A DNA stretch of 57,232 nucleotides from Gemmatimonadaceae bacterium (lineage in GTDB: Bacteria > Gemmatimonadota > Gemmatimonadetes > Gemmatimonadales > Gemmatimonadaceae), in the NCBI GenBank assembly GCA_019694735.1, contig JAIBBJ010000148.1, positions 1 to 57,232 on the forward strand, read 5' to 3'. Positions 16,583 to 26,340 of this stretch are shown here, piece by piece (within the stretch, counting starts at the first letter, position 1; every line of letters starts with the position of its first letter). A program made the translations under genes and the position numbers. The notes beneath the pieces were generated by a model. That model worked only from the letters and a program-made list of their open reading frames with translations, ran no database searches and was not told where the DNA came from.

Positions 16583-19500
16583 TCATTCTCCCTCCTGCAC
16601 GAGCAACCCGTGCGTTCCGCGAAATACGCCGCGCTCCTTCCAGAGTGAGTACACGGCTGGAATCACCAACAGCGTCAGGACCGTGCTCGACACCATCCCC
16701 CCGATCATCGGAGCCGCGATGCGACGCATCACGGTTCCGCCTGCGCCGGTACCCCACAGCAGCGGCAGGAGGCCGCCCATGATCGCTGTCACGGTCATCA
16801 GCTTTGGGCGCACGCGCTCGACCGCGCCCTCGATCACCGCGTCGTAGAGGTCGGCGAGTGTGGCCCGTCGACCCTCTGCCGTGCGCGCTGCCCACGCGTG
16901 GTCGAGGTAGATGAGCATCACCACGCCAGTCTCCGCCGCCACACCGGCGAGCGCGATGAATCCGATGGCCACCGCGACTGACCAGTTGTAGCCGAGGAGC
17001 CAGAGGAACCAGAGGCCGCCGACCAGTGCGAAGGGGAGCGAGAGCATCACGATCAGCGACTCGCCGACGTTCCCGAAGTTCAGGTAGAGGAGCAGGAAGA
17101 TCAGCGCAAGCGTCGCGGGGATCACGACCTTCATTCGTTCCTTGGCGCGCTCCATATACTCGTACTGTCCGCTCCACACCACCGAGTAGCCCGTCGGTAC
17201 GGTGACTTGCGCCGCGACAGCGCGTTGCGCCTCCGCGACGTAGCTCCCGATATCACGGTCCACGACGTCCACGTACACCCACGCCGTGGGCATCGCCCCC
17301 TCAGTCCGGACGACCATCGGCCCCGCGACCGGCGAGATGCGCGCGAGTTGACCGAGCGGTACTTGCGCTGGACCGCCGGAAGCGCCGACAGCAATGCTGC
17401 CCATTCCCGGCATCGCCCCTGCGCCCGCGGCGGCGGACGACCCGTGCGCGACCGGCACCAGCACGGCGGCCAGGCGCTCCGGCGAGTCGCGAAGTTCTTG
17501 CGGGTACCGCACCCGCACTCCGAACCGTTGGCGTCCCTCGACGGTCTGTGTAATGGTCATCCCGCCGATCGCCGTGGCAATCACCGCCTGCACGTCACCG
17601 ACGTTGAGTCCGTGTCGCGCGGCGGCCTCGCGGTCGATCTCGATGTCGAGGTAGTAGCCACTCACCGCACGCTCAGCGAACGCCGTGCGCGTCCCCGGCA
17701 CCATCCGTACGGCTTGCTCGATCTCCTTGCCGAGCCGCTCCAGTTCCCTCAAGTCAGGCCCGAACACCTTGACGCCGACCGGCGTGCGAATCCCGGTCGC
17801 GAGCATATCGTTGCGCCCCTTGATGGGCATCGTCCACGCGTTCGTCACGCCCGGCAAACGCACCGCCGAGTCCATCTCGGCGACGAGACGGTCGTAGGTC
17901 ATTCCCTCGCGCCACTGGTCGCGAGGCCGCAGAGAGATGGTGGTCTCGATCATATCCAGGCCCGCAGGGTCGGTCGCCGTGTTGGCGCGTCCGGCCTTGC
18001 CCCACACGTGCTCGACCTCGGGGAAGCCACGGAGAATCCCATCCTGCAGCCGGAGCAGCTCGCGCGCCCTCGCAACACTCACGCCGGGCAAGGTCGTCGG
18101 CATATACAGGATGGTGCCCTCCTCGAGCGTCGGCATGAACTCGCTGCCGATGCGTGCCCAGGGGATCCACGTCAGGATCACGGTCGCCGCAGACGCCACG
18201 ACGACAGGCCAGCGATGCCGCAGGACGAACGTGATCAACGGATGATAGGCCCGCATCAGCCAACGGTTGACCGGGTTCGCGGCCTCACGGTAGATGCGCC
18301 CGCGGACGAACAGACCCATGGCCACCGGAACCAGCGTGACGGAGAGCAGACTCGCGGCGGCCATCGCGAACGTCTTCGTGTACGCCAGCGGCCGGAACAA
18401 GCGACCCTCCTGACCCTCCAGCGTGAACACGGGCAGGAACGACACGGTAATGATCAACAGCGAGAAGAACAGCGCGGGCCCGACCTCCTTCGCCGAGTCT
18501 ATGACCACCTGCCATCGCTCGGCACGCGTGAGGCGGCCAGTGTCCAGCCAGCGCGACTGAGCATTCGGCTCCTTTGCCAGCACCGCCCGCTCGAGATGCT
18601 TGTGCAGGTTCTCGATCATCACGATCGCGGCGTCGATCATCGCGCCGATGGCGATGGCGATGCCGCCGAGCGACATAATGTCCGCACCGACACCGACATA
18701 TCGCATCGCGATGAATGCCATGAGGATTCCCACCGGAAGCGTGATGATCGCGACGAGCGCCGACCGCGCGTGCAGCAGGAACACGATGCAGACCAGCGCG
18801 ACGACGAGACTCTCCTCGAAGAGCTTGAACCGGAGGTTGCTGATGGCGCGCTGGATGAGGTCACTGCGGTCGTAGACCGGTCGGATGACCACGCCCGCCG
18901 GAAGACCCGGCGTCAATTGCGCGATGCGCGCCTTCACGCGCTCGATGGTGGTCAGGGCATTCTCCCCGAATCGCATCACGACGATCGCACCCACGGCATC
19001 GCCACGGCCGTCGAGCTCTGCCACGCCGCGCCGAATGGCCGGCCCGACCGACACGCGCCCCACCTCGGCTACGCGGATCGGCGTGCCGCGATCGGTCGCG
19101 CCTACCACGACGTTTTCGATGTCGCGCAGCGACTTCAGGTAACCGAGTCCGCGTACCATATACTCCCGCTCCGAGAGCTCGACGACCATCGCCCCGATAT
19201 CGGCGTTCGACGCCTGGATGGCCTGCATCACGCGGGTCACCGGAATGCGGTAGGCCAACAGCTTCGCCGGGTCCAGATCCACCTGATACTGCTTCTCGTA
19301 GCCGCCGACCGTCGCAACCTCCGACACACCGGGAACCGCCGTCAGCTCGTAGCGCAGGTACCAGTCCTGGAGCGCGCGCAGTTCCGCCAGGTCGAGGCGA
19401 CCGGTCGTGTCCTCAAGGGCGTACTGGTACACCCAGCCCAGCCCCGTCGCGTCGGGTCCGAGGGCAGGCGAGACGGACGCGGGGAGACGGCCCTTCAGGC

Positions 19501-19846
19501 CGTTCAGATACTCAAGCACACGGCTGCGCGCCCAGTAGAGGTCCGTGTCGTCGTCAAAGATGATGTATACGAACGAGACCCCGAAGAACGAGTAGCCGCG
19601 GACCACCTCAGCGCCCGGGACCTTGAGCATCTCGGCGGCGATCGGATACGTGACCTGGTCCTCGACGATCTGCGGCGCCTGCTCGCTGTACTCGGTCTGA
19701 ATGATCACCTGCACGTCGCTAAGGTCCGGCAGCGCCTCCAGCGGCGTCCGCTGGAGCGCGAGGATGCCGCCCCCGACCGCGGCAATCGTCGCCAGCGCCA
19801 CGAGGAAGATGTTGCGGACCGACCACTCGATGATTCGCTTCAGCAT
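16583..19846 (-). CDS. cusA: Heavy-metal efflux RND permease, CusA/CzcA family
   Basis: A 1087-residue inner-membrane pump. It starts MLKRIIEWSVRNIFLVALAT and has EALPDLSDVQVII, QVTYPIAAEMLKVPGAEVVR, the membrane motif GGIAIAIGAMIDAAIVMIEN, EEGTILYMPTTLPG and LAGVAAETGVVMLIYLDHAW. The E-M-x-V segment and the AxxGAMIDA helix favour the heavy-metal branch. The neighbours are adaptor and outer-membrane genes in the order C-B-A. Copper or silver as substrate is inferred from the surrounding copper genes and the shared operator. Confidence 0.93.
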   Translation of the reverse strand: MLKRIIEWSVRNIFLVALATIAAVGGGILALQRTPLEALPDLSDVQVIIQTEYSEQAPQIVEDQVTYPIAAEMLKVPGAEVVRGYSFFGVSFVYIIFDDDTDLYWARSRVLEYLNGLKGRLPASVSPALGPDATGLGWVYQYALEDTTGRLDLAELRALQDWYLRYELTAVPGVSEVATVGGYEKQYQVDLDPAKLLAYRIPVTRVMQAIQASNADIGAMVVELSEREYMVRGLGYLKSLRDIENVVVGATDRGTPIRVAEVGRVSVGPAIRRGVAELDGRGDAVGAIVVMRFGENALTTIERVKARIAQLTPGLPAGVVIRPVYDRSDLIQRAISNLRFKLFEESLVVALVCIVFLLHARSALVAIITLPVGILMAFIAMRYVGVGADIMSLGGIAIAIGAMIDAAIVMIENLHKHLERAVLAKEPNAQSRWLDTGRLTRAERWQVVIDSAKEVGPALFFSLLIITVSFLPVFTLEGQEGRLFRPLAYTKTFAMAAASLLSVTLVPVAMGLFVRGRIYREAANPVNRWLMRAYHPLITFVLRHRWPVVVASAATVILTWIPWARIGSEFMPTLEEGTILYMPTTLPGVSVARARELLRLQDGILRGFPEVEHVWGKAGRANTATDPAGLDMIETTISLRPRDQWREGMTYDRLVAEMDSAVRLPGVTNAWTMPIKGRNDMLATGIRTPVGVKVFGPDLRELERLGKEIEQAVRMVPGTRTAFAERAVSGYYLDIEIDREAAARHGLNVGDVQAVIATAIGGMTITQTVEGRQRFGVRVRYPQELRDSPERLAAVLVPVAHGSSAAAGAGAMPGMGSIAVGASGGPAQVPLGQLARISPVAGPMVVRTEGAMPTAWVYVDVVDRDIGSYVAEAQRAVAAQVTVPTGYSVVWSGQYEYMERAKERMKVVIPATLALIFLLLYLNFGNVGESLIVMLSLPFALVGGLWFLWLLGYNWSVAVAIGFIALAGVAAETGVVMLIYLDHAWAARTAEGRRATLADLYDAVIEGAVERVRPKLMTVTAIMGGLLPLLWGTGAGGTVMRRIAAPMIGGMVSSTVLTLLVIPAVYSLWKERGVFRGTHGLLVQEGE

Positions 19847-19857
19847 CGTTGGCGACC

Positions 19858-21096
19858 TCAGTGGTCGTGGGTGGTCGGCGGCGCAGTCGGCGGCGGTGCT
19901 ACCTTCGGCGGCGGCGCCATTCCGGGCATCTCAGCCATTCCGCCGAGCGCTGACCCCAGGTTGGATTCGGCATCCACCAGGAAAGTCGCGGACGAGACCA
20001 CCCACTCGCCGACGGCGAGTCCGGACCGGATCTCGATGCGGTCGTCCGACGCGAGCCCGAGCACGACTTCACGCGGCTCGAGCATCCCGTCATCCAGCCG
20101 GACAAACACGATGTTCCGTCGTCCCGTGGACAACACCGCGGAACGAGGCACGAGCACCGCCGCCGCCGACGCCGTTGCCCGCAGCCGGATCGTCGCGTAC
20201 ATCCCTGGGCGCAGTTGGCGGTCCGAGTTGTCGAGCTCGACGCGCACGCGCAACGTCCGTGTCTGCGGATCCACGACGGGTTGCAGGAAAACGATGGGCC
20301 CGCTGCGCGGGCGCCCCGGGAACGCGTCGAGCTCCACCGTGACGCGCTGACCAAGCCGAACGAGTGCGAGGTCGCGCTCGAAGATCTCAGCGTCCACCCA
20401 GACGCGTCGCAGGTCCGCGATGCGCAGGAGCGGATCGCCCGCCATCACCCGCTGGCCCTCGAAGACGAGCTTCTCGACCACCACCCCGTCGTACGGGGCG
20501 CGGATCTCGAGCGTCCGGCGGCTCTCGCCGCTGGCCTCGACGCGCGCGATCTCTTCGCCGAGTAAATCCCAATTGCGCAACCGTGTCCGTGCGCCGACCA
20601 AGAGGCGCTCCGCGCCCGCACGGGTGGCACTGTCCGCATTCTGCACGTCGCGGACGAGACGACCGGCGAGCACCAACTCATCCTCTGCGCTCGCCAGCAT
20701 CGGCGAGTAGGTGGTCAGCAGGGGTTCCCCGGCGCGCACGTCGCGTCCGGTGAAGTCCACGAAGAGCCGCTCCACCCACCCATCGAACTTGAGGCTTACG
20801 GTGCGCACCCGTGTCTCGTCGTAGGTCACTTGCCCCACGCTACGCACAGCGAGCTGTAGCGCGCCTTGCTCGGCCCGCGCGTACGTCACGCCGATACGCG
20901 TGGCCTGCGCGGAGTCGAGCATCACGGGAGTTGACGTACCGCCGGCCGATGACGCGCCGTGCGCGTGGCCAGCCGCCGCCTCCGGTGCGCTCGAGTCGCG
21001 TGTCGCCCACCACGCCACGCCGCCCGCCACCGCCAGCACGAGCGTGCCCAGCGCGATGCCACGCCACCCGATGCGCGTGCCTGTCTCGTTCATCAT
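19858..21096 (-). CDS. cusB: RND efflux periplasmic adaptor, CusB family
   Basis: A 412-residue membrane-fusion protein: one N-terminal membrane segment (GIALGTLVLAVAGGVAWWAT), a histidine-bearing segment (GHAHGASSAGG), then VTYDETRVRTVSLKFDGWVERLFVDFTG and IRAPYDGVVVEKLVFEGQRV of the lipoyl/barrel parts, and a C-terminal tail ending TTHDH. It links the pump at 16583 to the outer-membrane channel at 21093. The start overlaps the stop of the channel gene (ATGA). Confidence 0.92.
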   Translation of the reverse strand: MMNETGTRIGWRGIALGTLVLAVAGGVAWWATRDSSAPEAAAGHAHGASSAGGTSTPVMLDSAQATRIGVTYARAEQGALQLAVRSVGQVTYDETRVRTVSLKFDGWVERLFVDFTGRDVRAGEPLLTTYSPMLASAEDELVLAGRLVRDVQNADSATRAGAERLLVGARTRLRNWDLLGEEIARVEASGESRRTLEIRAPYDGVVVEKLVFEGQRVMAGDPLLRIADLRRVWVDAEIFERDLALVRLGQRVTVELDAFPGRPRSGPIVFLQPVVDPQTRTLRVRVELDNSDRQLRPGMYATIRLRATASAAAVLVPRSAVLSTGRRNIVFVRLDDGMLEPREVVLGLASDDRIEIRSGLAVGEWVVSSATFLVDAESNLGSALGGMAEMPGMAPPPKVAPPPTAPPTTHDH

Positions 21097-22457
21097 CGAT
21101 CCCCCGGCGTTTCGCGTCCGCCTGCTGCGTCAAAGAGTTCACGTCCCATCAACATCTCCAGTTCTGCCAGCGCCACGCCTTCCATTGCCTCAATCGCCGC
21201 CAACTCTTGCTCATAGCGATTCACCGTGACCTGATTGTCGAGCAGTGTCATCAGGTTGACGCCGCCGACGCGATAGGAAGCGAGCGCCGCCTCTACGGCA
21301 GCACGCGCCTGCGGCAGCACCGTGCTCCGATACAGCGTTTGGAGATTTCGCGCACGCTGCCACTCGGCATACGCCGCTCCGATGCGCGCGCGGGTCTCGG
21401 CGCGCATCGCCGTGAGATCGGCCACTGCCATCGCCCGCATCGCTTCTGCCTCGGCGCGCATCGGCAGTTGGCGTTGGCGCGCGAAGATGGGGACGGAAGT
21501 CCCGAGCATCAGGCTTCCCATTCGCTCAGGGCCAGTCGCACCGGCGCGCTGGCCATACTGGAGCCCTAGCTCCACGTCAGGAATGAGCTCCCGATACGCG
21601 AGCCTGCGTGCGGCCTCCGCCGCCGCGACCTCCGCGTCACCAGCCAACAGCATCGGGCGGCCCTGCAGGGCGATGTCCTCCAGTTCGGGCTGCGTTGGCA
21701 GGGATGTGGGGAACGTCGGCAGCGCCGCCGGCGGCGTCGAGTCTCCAAGCGAACGGTCCAATAGCCCGCCGAGGCGAGCGAGCGCGACGCGCCGCATCGC
21801 CTCCATCACCGTGATCTCCTCCGTCATTCGGGCCACTTCGACCCGCGCCTTCAACACGTCAGCCTGTGGAGCCTCGCCGACGCGATACATCGCGTCGGCG
21901 ACGGCCGAGACGTTCTCCAGAAGGAGACGCGTCTCGCGAGCGATCGAGACGGCCCGCTCGACGCGATACAGCTCGTAGAACGCCGCCGCCACTGCGGCCC
22001 GCACTTCCCACCGCAGGTCGCGCGCACGGAAGGCCTCGGCCGTCGCACGCGTTCGGGCAACGGTGGCCGACAGTCCCAGTTTGCCGGCCGTGGGCAGCAT
22101 CTGCATCACCTGCAGTTGCGTCATCCCCAGGGGATCCATCTGCGCGAGTCCGGGCAACTCCCGATTCATCAAGCCGAGTTGGACGCGCGGATCGGGCGGC
22201 CGCGTCGCGGTGACGGCCTGCGCGGCAACGGCGTCCGCGCGAGCTGCCGCTGCTCGAAGTCGCGGGTTCACGCTGTCTGCCGCCGCGTAGAGCTGCGAAA
22301 GCGACAGGCTCGGAGCCTGCGGTCCGCGCGCCGCCGCGGCGCTCGCTTGGGCACGCACCGCCTCAAGGGGCGTCAGCTGCGCCAGCGCTCCCAGAATCGA
22401 GAACTGGATGAGCCTCCCAATCATCCGTCGCTGCACTGGTCTGAACCCTCGGCTCAC
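21093..22457 (-). CDS. cusC: Outer-membrane efflux channel, TolC/CusC family
   Basis: A 454-residue protein with a signal peptide (FSILGALAQLTPLEAVRAQA). It has the paired helical repeats of TolC proteins (LSLSQLYAAADSVNPRLRAAAARAD and AALASYRVGGVNLMTLLDNQ). I chose GTG 22457 because AAGGAG stands 6 bases before it; a reading to 22514 lacks such a site. It is the first gene of the efflux operon, about 105 bases behind a TTTAC-N5-GTAAA operator. Confidence 0.88.
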   Translation of the reverse strand: MSRGFRPVQRRMIGRLIQFSILGALAQLTPLEAVRAQASAAAARGPQAPSLSLSQLYAAADSVNPRLRAAAARADAVAAQAVTATRPPDPRVQLGLMNRELPGLAQMDPLGMTQLQVMQMLPTAGKLGLSATVARTRATAEAFRARDLRWEVRAAVAAAFYELYRVERAVSIARETRLLLENVSAVADAMYRVGEAPQADVLKARVEVARMTEEITVMEAMRRVALARLGGLLDRSLGDSTPPAALPTFPTSLPTQPELEDIALQGRPMLLAGDAEVAAAEAARRLAYRELIPDVELGLQYGQRAGATGPERMGSLMLGTSVPIFARQRQLPMRAEAEAMRAMAVADLTAMRAETRARIGAAYAEWQRARNLQTLYRSTVLPQARAAVEAALASYRVGGVNLMTLLDNQVTVNRYEQELAAIEAMEGVALAELEMLMGRELFDAAGGRETPGDR

Positions 22458-22561
22458 GTGTCTCTCCTTCGTGGTGGGTGGCCCTGCCCCGATGGCACGG
22501 GCACGACGGTTCACGAAGCTTCGCCGGATGCCAGTGGCCGGGCTGTCGCCGATGTCCCTAT

Positions 22562-22576
22562 TTTACGTACGGTAAA
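22562..22576. promoter_or_regulatory. CopY/BlaI-type operator before cusCBA
   Basis: TTTAC-GTACG-GTAAA, a perfect 5-5-5 inverted repeat. It lies upstream of the cusC start on the minus strand. The same arms recur at 28296 and 30554, and with one mismatch at 28358. Confidence 0.75.
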
Positions 22577-22702
22577 TTCCCACGACTACGTTTCACCCTC
22601 AGCGGCCCCGCCAACGTGGCCGCGTCGTCACACCGGACTCGGTGCGGCAATCGCGCCACAGCTGGATGCATTCGCTCGGCGTGATTGCACTGCGTCAGTG
22701 GT

Positions 22703-23437
22703 CTATTGTGCGCCCGTGCTTGGCGGGAGGGCGATGCCGAGCGCCTGGCAAAGCGTCGCGTGACAGTGCGCCACGCGCGCAACGACCTCGAGCGGATCGT
22801 CCGTGACCGTCAGGCCCGCAACGTCCTCTGGCGTGATTGTGCCGCCGGGAACCGCCGTGTCGCGCAACCACGCGACGAGCCCCAGCCAGTACTCCGCGCC
22901 GACGAGGATCACGGGGAACGATTCCAGTCGGTTCGTTCGACGGAGATTCAGCGCCTCGAACAGCTCGTCGAGCGTACCGACTCCCCCCGGCAGGAGCACG
23001 AACGCGCAACTGTGGCGCACCAGCGCGAGCTTCCGCAGGAAGAAGTAGTGGAACGGCACTCGGAGCGTGAGATGGACATTGGGCGGCTCGTCGTGCGGCA
23101 ACTCGATGGTGAGGCCAACTGACGCGGCGCCCGCGCCGCGAGCGCCGCGGTTCGCCGCTGCCATCAGCCCTGGACCACCGCCAGTGATCACCGTGAAGCC
23201 GGCGGCAGCCAGTTGCGCGGCCACCTCCTCGGCCAGTGCGCCCCAGCGCGTTTCCGCCGCCGCCTGAGCCGATCCGAAGATCGTGACGCCGTTCCGGACC
23301 TGGGCCATCGTGGTGAAGGAAGCAGCGGCCTCCGCTGCGATTCTTTGGACGCGCTGCTGGTCTTCGATGCTGTTCGCGCCGACGAGCGCGGCCACGCGCA
23401 GGTCCGCCAACACGTCGAAGGACGTCGGCATCGTCAT
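22703..23437 (-). CDS. LOG-family nucleotide 5'-monophosphate phosphoribohydrolase-like protein
   Basis: A 244-residue Rossmann-fold protein with TIFGSAQAAAETRWGALAEEVA, FTVITGGGPGLMAAANRGA and the signature LLPGGVGTLDELFEALNLRR (PGGxGTxxE). LOG proteins cleave nucleoside 5'-monophosphates at the N-glycosidic bond. It starts directly behind the copper ATPase gene, with no gap, and ends the minus-strand copper operon. Why it travels with copper genes is unclear. Confidence 0.85.
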   Translation of the reverse strand: MTMPTSFDVLADLRVAALVGANSIEDQQRVQRIAAEAAASFTTMAQVRNGVTIFGSAQAAAETRWGALAEEVAAQLAAAGFTVITGGGPGLMAAANRGARGAGAASVGLTIELPHDEPPNVHLTLRVPFHYFFLRKLALVRHSCAFVLLPGGVGTLDELFEALNLRRTNRLESFPVILVGAEYWLGLVAWLRDTAVPGGTITPEDVAGLTVTDDPLEVVARVAHCHATLCQALGIALPPSTGAQ

Positions 23438-23438
23438 A

Positions 23439-25550
23439 TCACAACCTCACGCGCCGTAGCAGCTGCGCATTGATCGCGACCACGACCGTGCTCGCCGACA
23501 TCAGGACCGCGCCGACGGCAGGCGTCAGCAGGATGCCCCACGCCGACAGTACGCCCGCCGCGAGCGGAATCGCGACGATGTTGTAGCCTGCGGCCCACCA
23601 GAGGTTCTGGATCATCTTCCGGTATGTGGCGCGCGACAGCGTCACGATGCGAGGGATGTCCCGCGGATCGGAACGCACCAACACGATGTGGCCCGCCTCG
23701 ACCGCCACGTCCGTGCCGGCGCCGATCGCGATGCCGATGTCGGCGGTGGCGAGCGCCGGCGCATCGTTGACGCCGTCGCCCACCATCGCGACCTTCTTTC
23801 CCTGCGCCTGAAGGGCCCGCATCCGAGACGCCTTATCCTCCGGGAGCACTCGGGCGAATACCGTGTCGATGCCGAGGTCCGCGGCCACCGCCTTCGCCAC
23901 GGGTTCCGCGTCGCCCGTGAGCATCGCGACCTCGATGCCTGCTGCGTGCAGCGCGTCGATGGCTGCACGACTCTCCTCCCGGATCGCATCGGCCACGACG
24001 AACACGGCGATTGCCGCCCTCTCGTGCAACAGGTAGATGGCCGCCTGCCCCCGCGCCGCAGCATGTTCCGCGACGCTGCGGAGCGATTCGGTCACATCGG
24101 CGGCCACCTGCTCCAGCAAGGCGGGGCCGCCGATGCGGTACGTCGCTCCGTTCACCGTCGCCTCCACGCCACGGCCTGGAATGGCCCTAAAGCCTACGAC
24201 GCCCGGCAGCGCCAGCGTGCGCTCGACGGCCGTCTTCACGATGCCGCGGGCGATCGGGTGCTCGGACTCGGTCTCGATCGCGGCCGCGATGGCCAGCGCG
24301 TCATCCGGCGCTGTCCCTTCGCGGACCCCGAGATCCACGACGCGGAACTCTCCGAGCGTGAGCGTGCCGGTCTTGTCGAAGATGACCGTATCGAGGAGCC
24401 GCGCCTCCTCCAATCCGCGACGATCACGCACGAGAAGGCCGCCGTGTACGCCGAGCGTCGTCGAGATGGCGACGACGAGCGGCACCGCTAGCCCCAGCGC
24501 GTGCGGGCAGGAGATGACCAAGACCGTCACCAGGCGCGTCATCGCGAAGTCGATCGGCGCGCCAAGCAACTGCCACGCCACGAAGGTCGCGGCTCCGGCG
24601 ACGATGGCGACGACGGTCAGGACCTGCGCGGCCCGGTCCGCGAGGTGCTGGACACGCGACTTGGATCGCTGCGCATCGGACACCAGCCGCATGATGCCCG
24701 AGAGCTTGGTCGTGTCGCCGGTGCCGGTCACCTCGATGCGCAGCGACCCCGTGCCGTTGATCGTCCCGGCGATCGCCTCTGCGCCCTCGTTCTTGGTGAC
24801 CGGACGCGACTCGCCGGTGATCATCGATTCGTTGACGTCGCTTCGTCCTTTCCGGACGATTCCGTCCGCCGGGATGTTCTCGCCCGGCCGGACGATCAGC
24901 ACGTCGCCCGAACGCAGCGCGCCGACCGCGACGTCCTCCTCGCCGCTCTCGATCACTCGATGCGCCATATCGGGAATCAGCTTCGCCAGCTCCTGCAGGG
25001 CGCCGCTGGCCTCGGAGATCGATCGCATCTCGATCCAGTGGCCCAGGAGCATGATCGTGATGAGCGTTGCCGACTCCCACCATAACGCCTCGGCCTCGAC
25101 GAACCCGAGCTCAACGACCGCCGAGAAGACGAACGCCACGGTGATGGCGAGGGAGATGAGCGTCATCATTCCCGGTAGCCGGCTGCGCAGTTCTCCCCAG
25201 GCGCCGCGGAGGAAGACCAGTCCGCCGTAGAAGAAGACGGCGGTGCCGAGCACCGCCGGTAGTCGGTGCGACCACGGAAATGAAGGCGCCGTGTAGCCGA
25301 CCAGTGACTGGATGTGTTCCGCCCACACGACGACGGGGATCGTCAGGAGCAGCGAAAGCCAGAACTTCTGGCGGAACATCGCGGGGCTGTGGCCGGCGTG
25401 GCGGTCGTGGCCGGCGTGGTGAGAGTGCTGGGCGTGTCGGGCCTCAGACTCGTGTGCGACACCTGCTGCGCGCTCAGCGCGCCCGGCAGCGATCGTTGTA
25501 TGACGGCGCGGTTCGTGCGCCGAATGTTTCCGCTCATCTGGGTGATGCAT
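23439..25550 (-). CDS. copB-ATPase: Copper-translocating P1B-type ATPase, CopB type
   Basis: A 703-residue membrane pump. A His-rich N terminus (MHHPDERKHSAHEPRRH, then HSHHAGHDRHAGHSPAMF) replaces the usual CxxC metal domains. Motifs in order are MITGES of the actuator domain, the metal-site helix VISCPHALGLAVP (CPH), the phosphorylated Asp in IFDKTGTLT, the nucleotide-binding HP in SEHPIARG and GDGVNDAPAL. The CPH motif marks the CopB/P1B-3 group, which exports copper or silver. I chose ATG 25550, with GGAGG just upstream and 14 bases behind the CopB gene. Confidence 0.93.
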   Translation of the reverse strand: MHHPDERKHSAHEPRRHTTIAAGRAERAAGVAHESEARHAQHSHHAGHDRHAGHSPAMFRQKFWLSLLLTIPVVVWAEHIQSLVGYTAPSFPWSHRLPAVLGTAVFFYGGLVFLRGAWGELRSRLPGMMTLISLAITVAFVFSAVVELGFVEAEALWWESATLITIMLLGHWIEMRSISEASGALQELAKLIPDMAHRVIESGEEDVAVGALRSGDVLIVRPGENIPADGIVRKGRSDVNESMITGESRPVTKNEGAEAIAGTINGTGSLRIEVTGTGDTTKLSGIMRLVSDAQRSKSRVQHLADRAAQVLTVVAIVAGAATFVAWQLLGAPIDFAMTRLVTVLVISCPHALGLAVPLVVAISTTLGVHGGLLVRDRRGLEEARLLDTVIFDKTGTLTLGEFRVVDLGVREGTAPDDALAIAAAIETESEHPIARGIVKTAVERTLALPGVVGFRAIPGRGVEATVNGATYRIGGPALLEQVAADVTESLRSVAEHAAARGQAAIYLLHERAAIAVFVVADAIREESRAAIDALHAAGIEVAMLTGDAEPVAKAVAADLGIDTVFARVLPEDKASRMRALQAQGKKVAMVGDGVNDAPALATADIGIAIGAGTDVAVEAGHIVLVRSDPRDIPRIVTLSRATYRKMIQNLWWAAGYNIVAIPLAAGVLSAWGILLTPAVGAVLMSASTVVVAINAQLLRRVRL

Positions 25551-25563
25551 CACTCCTCCCGCG

Positions 25564-26340
25564 CTACCTCCACAACCGTAGGCCTGCAACCAAGAGGGAG
25601 TTTCCGGCGGACTCACCAGCCAGCCGCGCCAATTCCGCACTGCGTCCGTAACCGCGCTCCCACACCACACCCACGTATGGTGCAAACTCCCGACGGATCT
25701 CGAATCGCGTCCGCAACGCGAATGACGTGCTGCTCAATCCGCGTCCGATGCCGAACGCTTCGTCGTCCTTCAGCGCCACGGTGGACTCTAGGCGCGGCTG
25801 CAGTACCACGCGCTGCGTGAGGAACAGATCGTACGAAGCCGTCAGGTCGAACGACAGGTTCCCCCCTGACGTCACGAAGAGTGACGGTTCCAGCTCGAAC
25901 CAGCCAGGCGCGAGGCCTTGGAGGCCGACCACGGCACCCGCCCGCGTCGCGTTCGCGCCTGGCGCGGTACGCAGGTCCGCGCGCGCGCCGAGCTGTAGGT
26001 CCCACCACGGGCTCAACATCCGGCCGTACAGCAGCTGATACTCGCCGTGCGTCGCGCGCTCCACCGTGGCCGCGCTTCCATCCGCCTTGAACCACAGGCG
26101 ACGGCTCGCGCCGCCGGTCCAGGCAAGCACGTCGAACAGCATCGGACGCTCGCCACCCGATGGATCGTACTCGAGCACTTCCGTCAGCACGAAGGTCTCG
26201 CGACCCCAACCCATTCCGTGCGTCCCCGCGTGCGGCACGCTGTCGCGTACCTGAGCGGACGCGGCGCGTCCCGCGCCACAGAGCGCGATCGCAAGATGAA
26301 GGGCGATGACGGCACGTTTCACCCCGCGCTCACGCGGCAT
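25564..26340 (-). CDS. copB: Outer-membrane copper resistance protein B
   Basis: A 258-residue protein with a signal peptide (VIALHLAIALCGAGRAASAQ) and the CopB core: WTGGASRRLWFKADGSA, YQLLYGRMLSPWWDLQLGARAD, GLAPGWFELEPSLFV and IRREFAPYVGVVWERGYG, ending in RLWR. CopB is an outer-membrane barrel of periplasmic copper-resistance systems. The long Met/His N-terminal repeats of Pseudomonas CopB are missing. The ATG at 26340 overlaps the end of the multicopper oxidase gene. Confidence 0.9.
   Translation of the reverse strand: MPRERGVKRAVIALHLAIALCGAGRAASAQVRDSVPHAGTHGMGWGRETFVLTEVLEYDPSGGERPMLFDVLAWTGGASRRLWFKADGSAATVERATHGEYQLLYGRMLSPWWDLQLGARADLRTAPGANATRAGAVVGLQGLAPGWFELEPSLFVTSGGNLSFDLTASYDLFLTQRVVLQPRLESTVALKDDEAFGIGRGLSSTSFALRTRFEIRREFAPYVGVVWERGYGRSAELARLAGESAGNSLLVAGLRLWR

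Noticed and set aside
17207-20350. A plus-strand open frame of over 1000 codons across the cusA/cusB genes
   Set aside because: It is the antisense of two well-recognised genes and consists of Arg/His/Asp-rich text typical of antisense frames in high-GC DNA.
24236-24427. Short frames within the ATPase and oxidase genes as separate small genes
   Set aside because: They lack ribosome-binding sites and lie wholly inside genes with strong family motifs.
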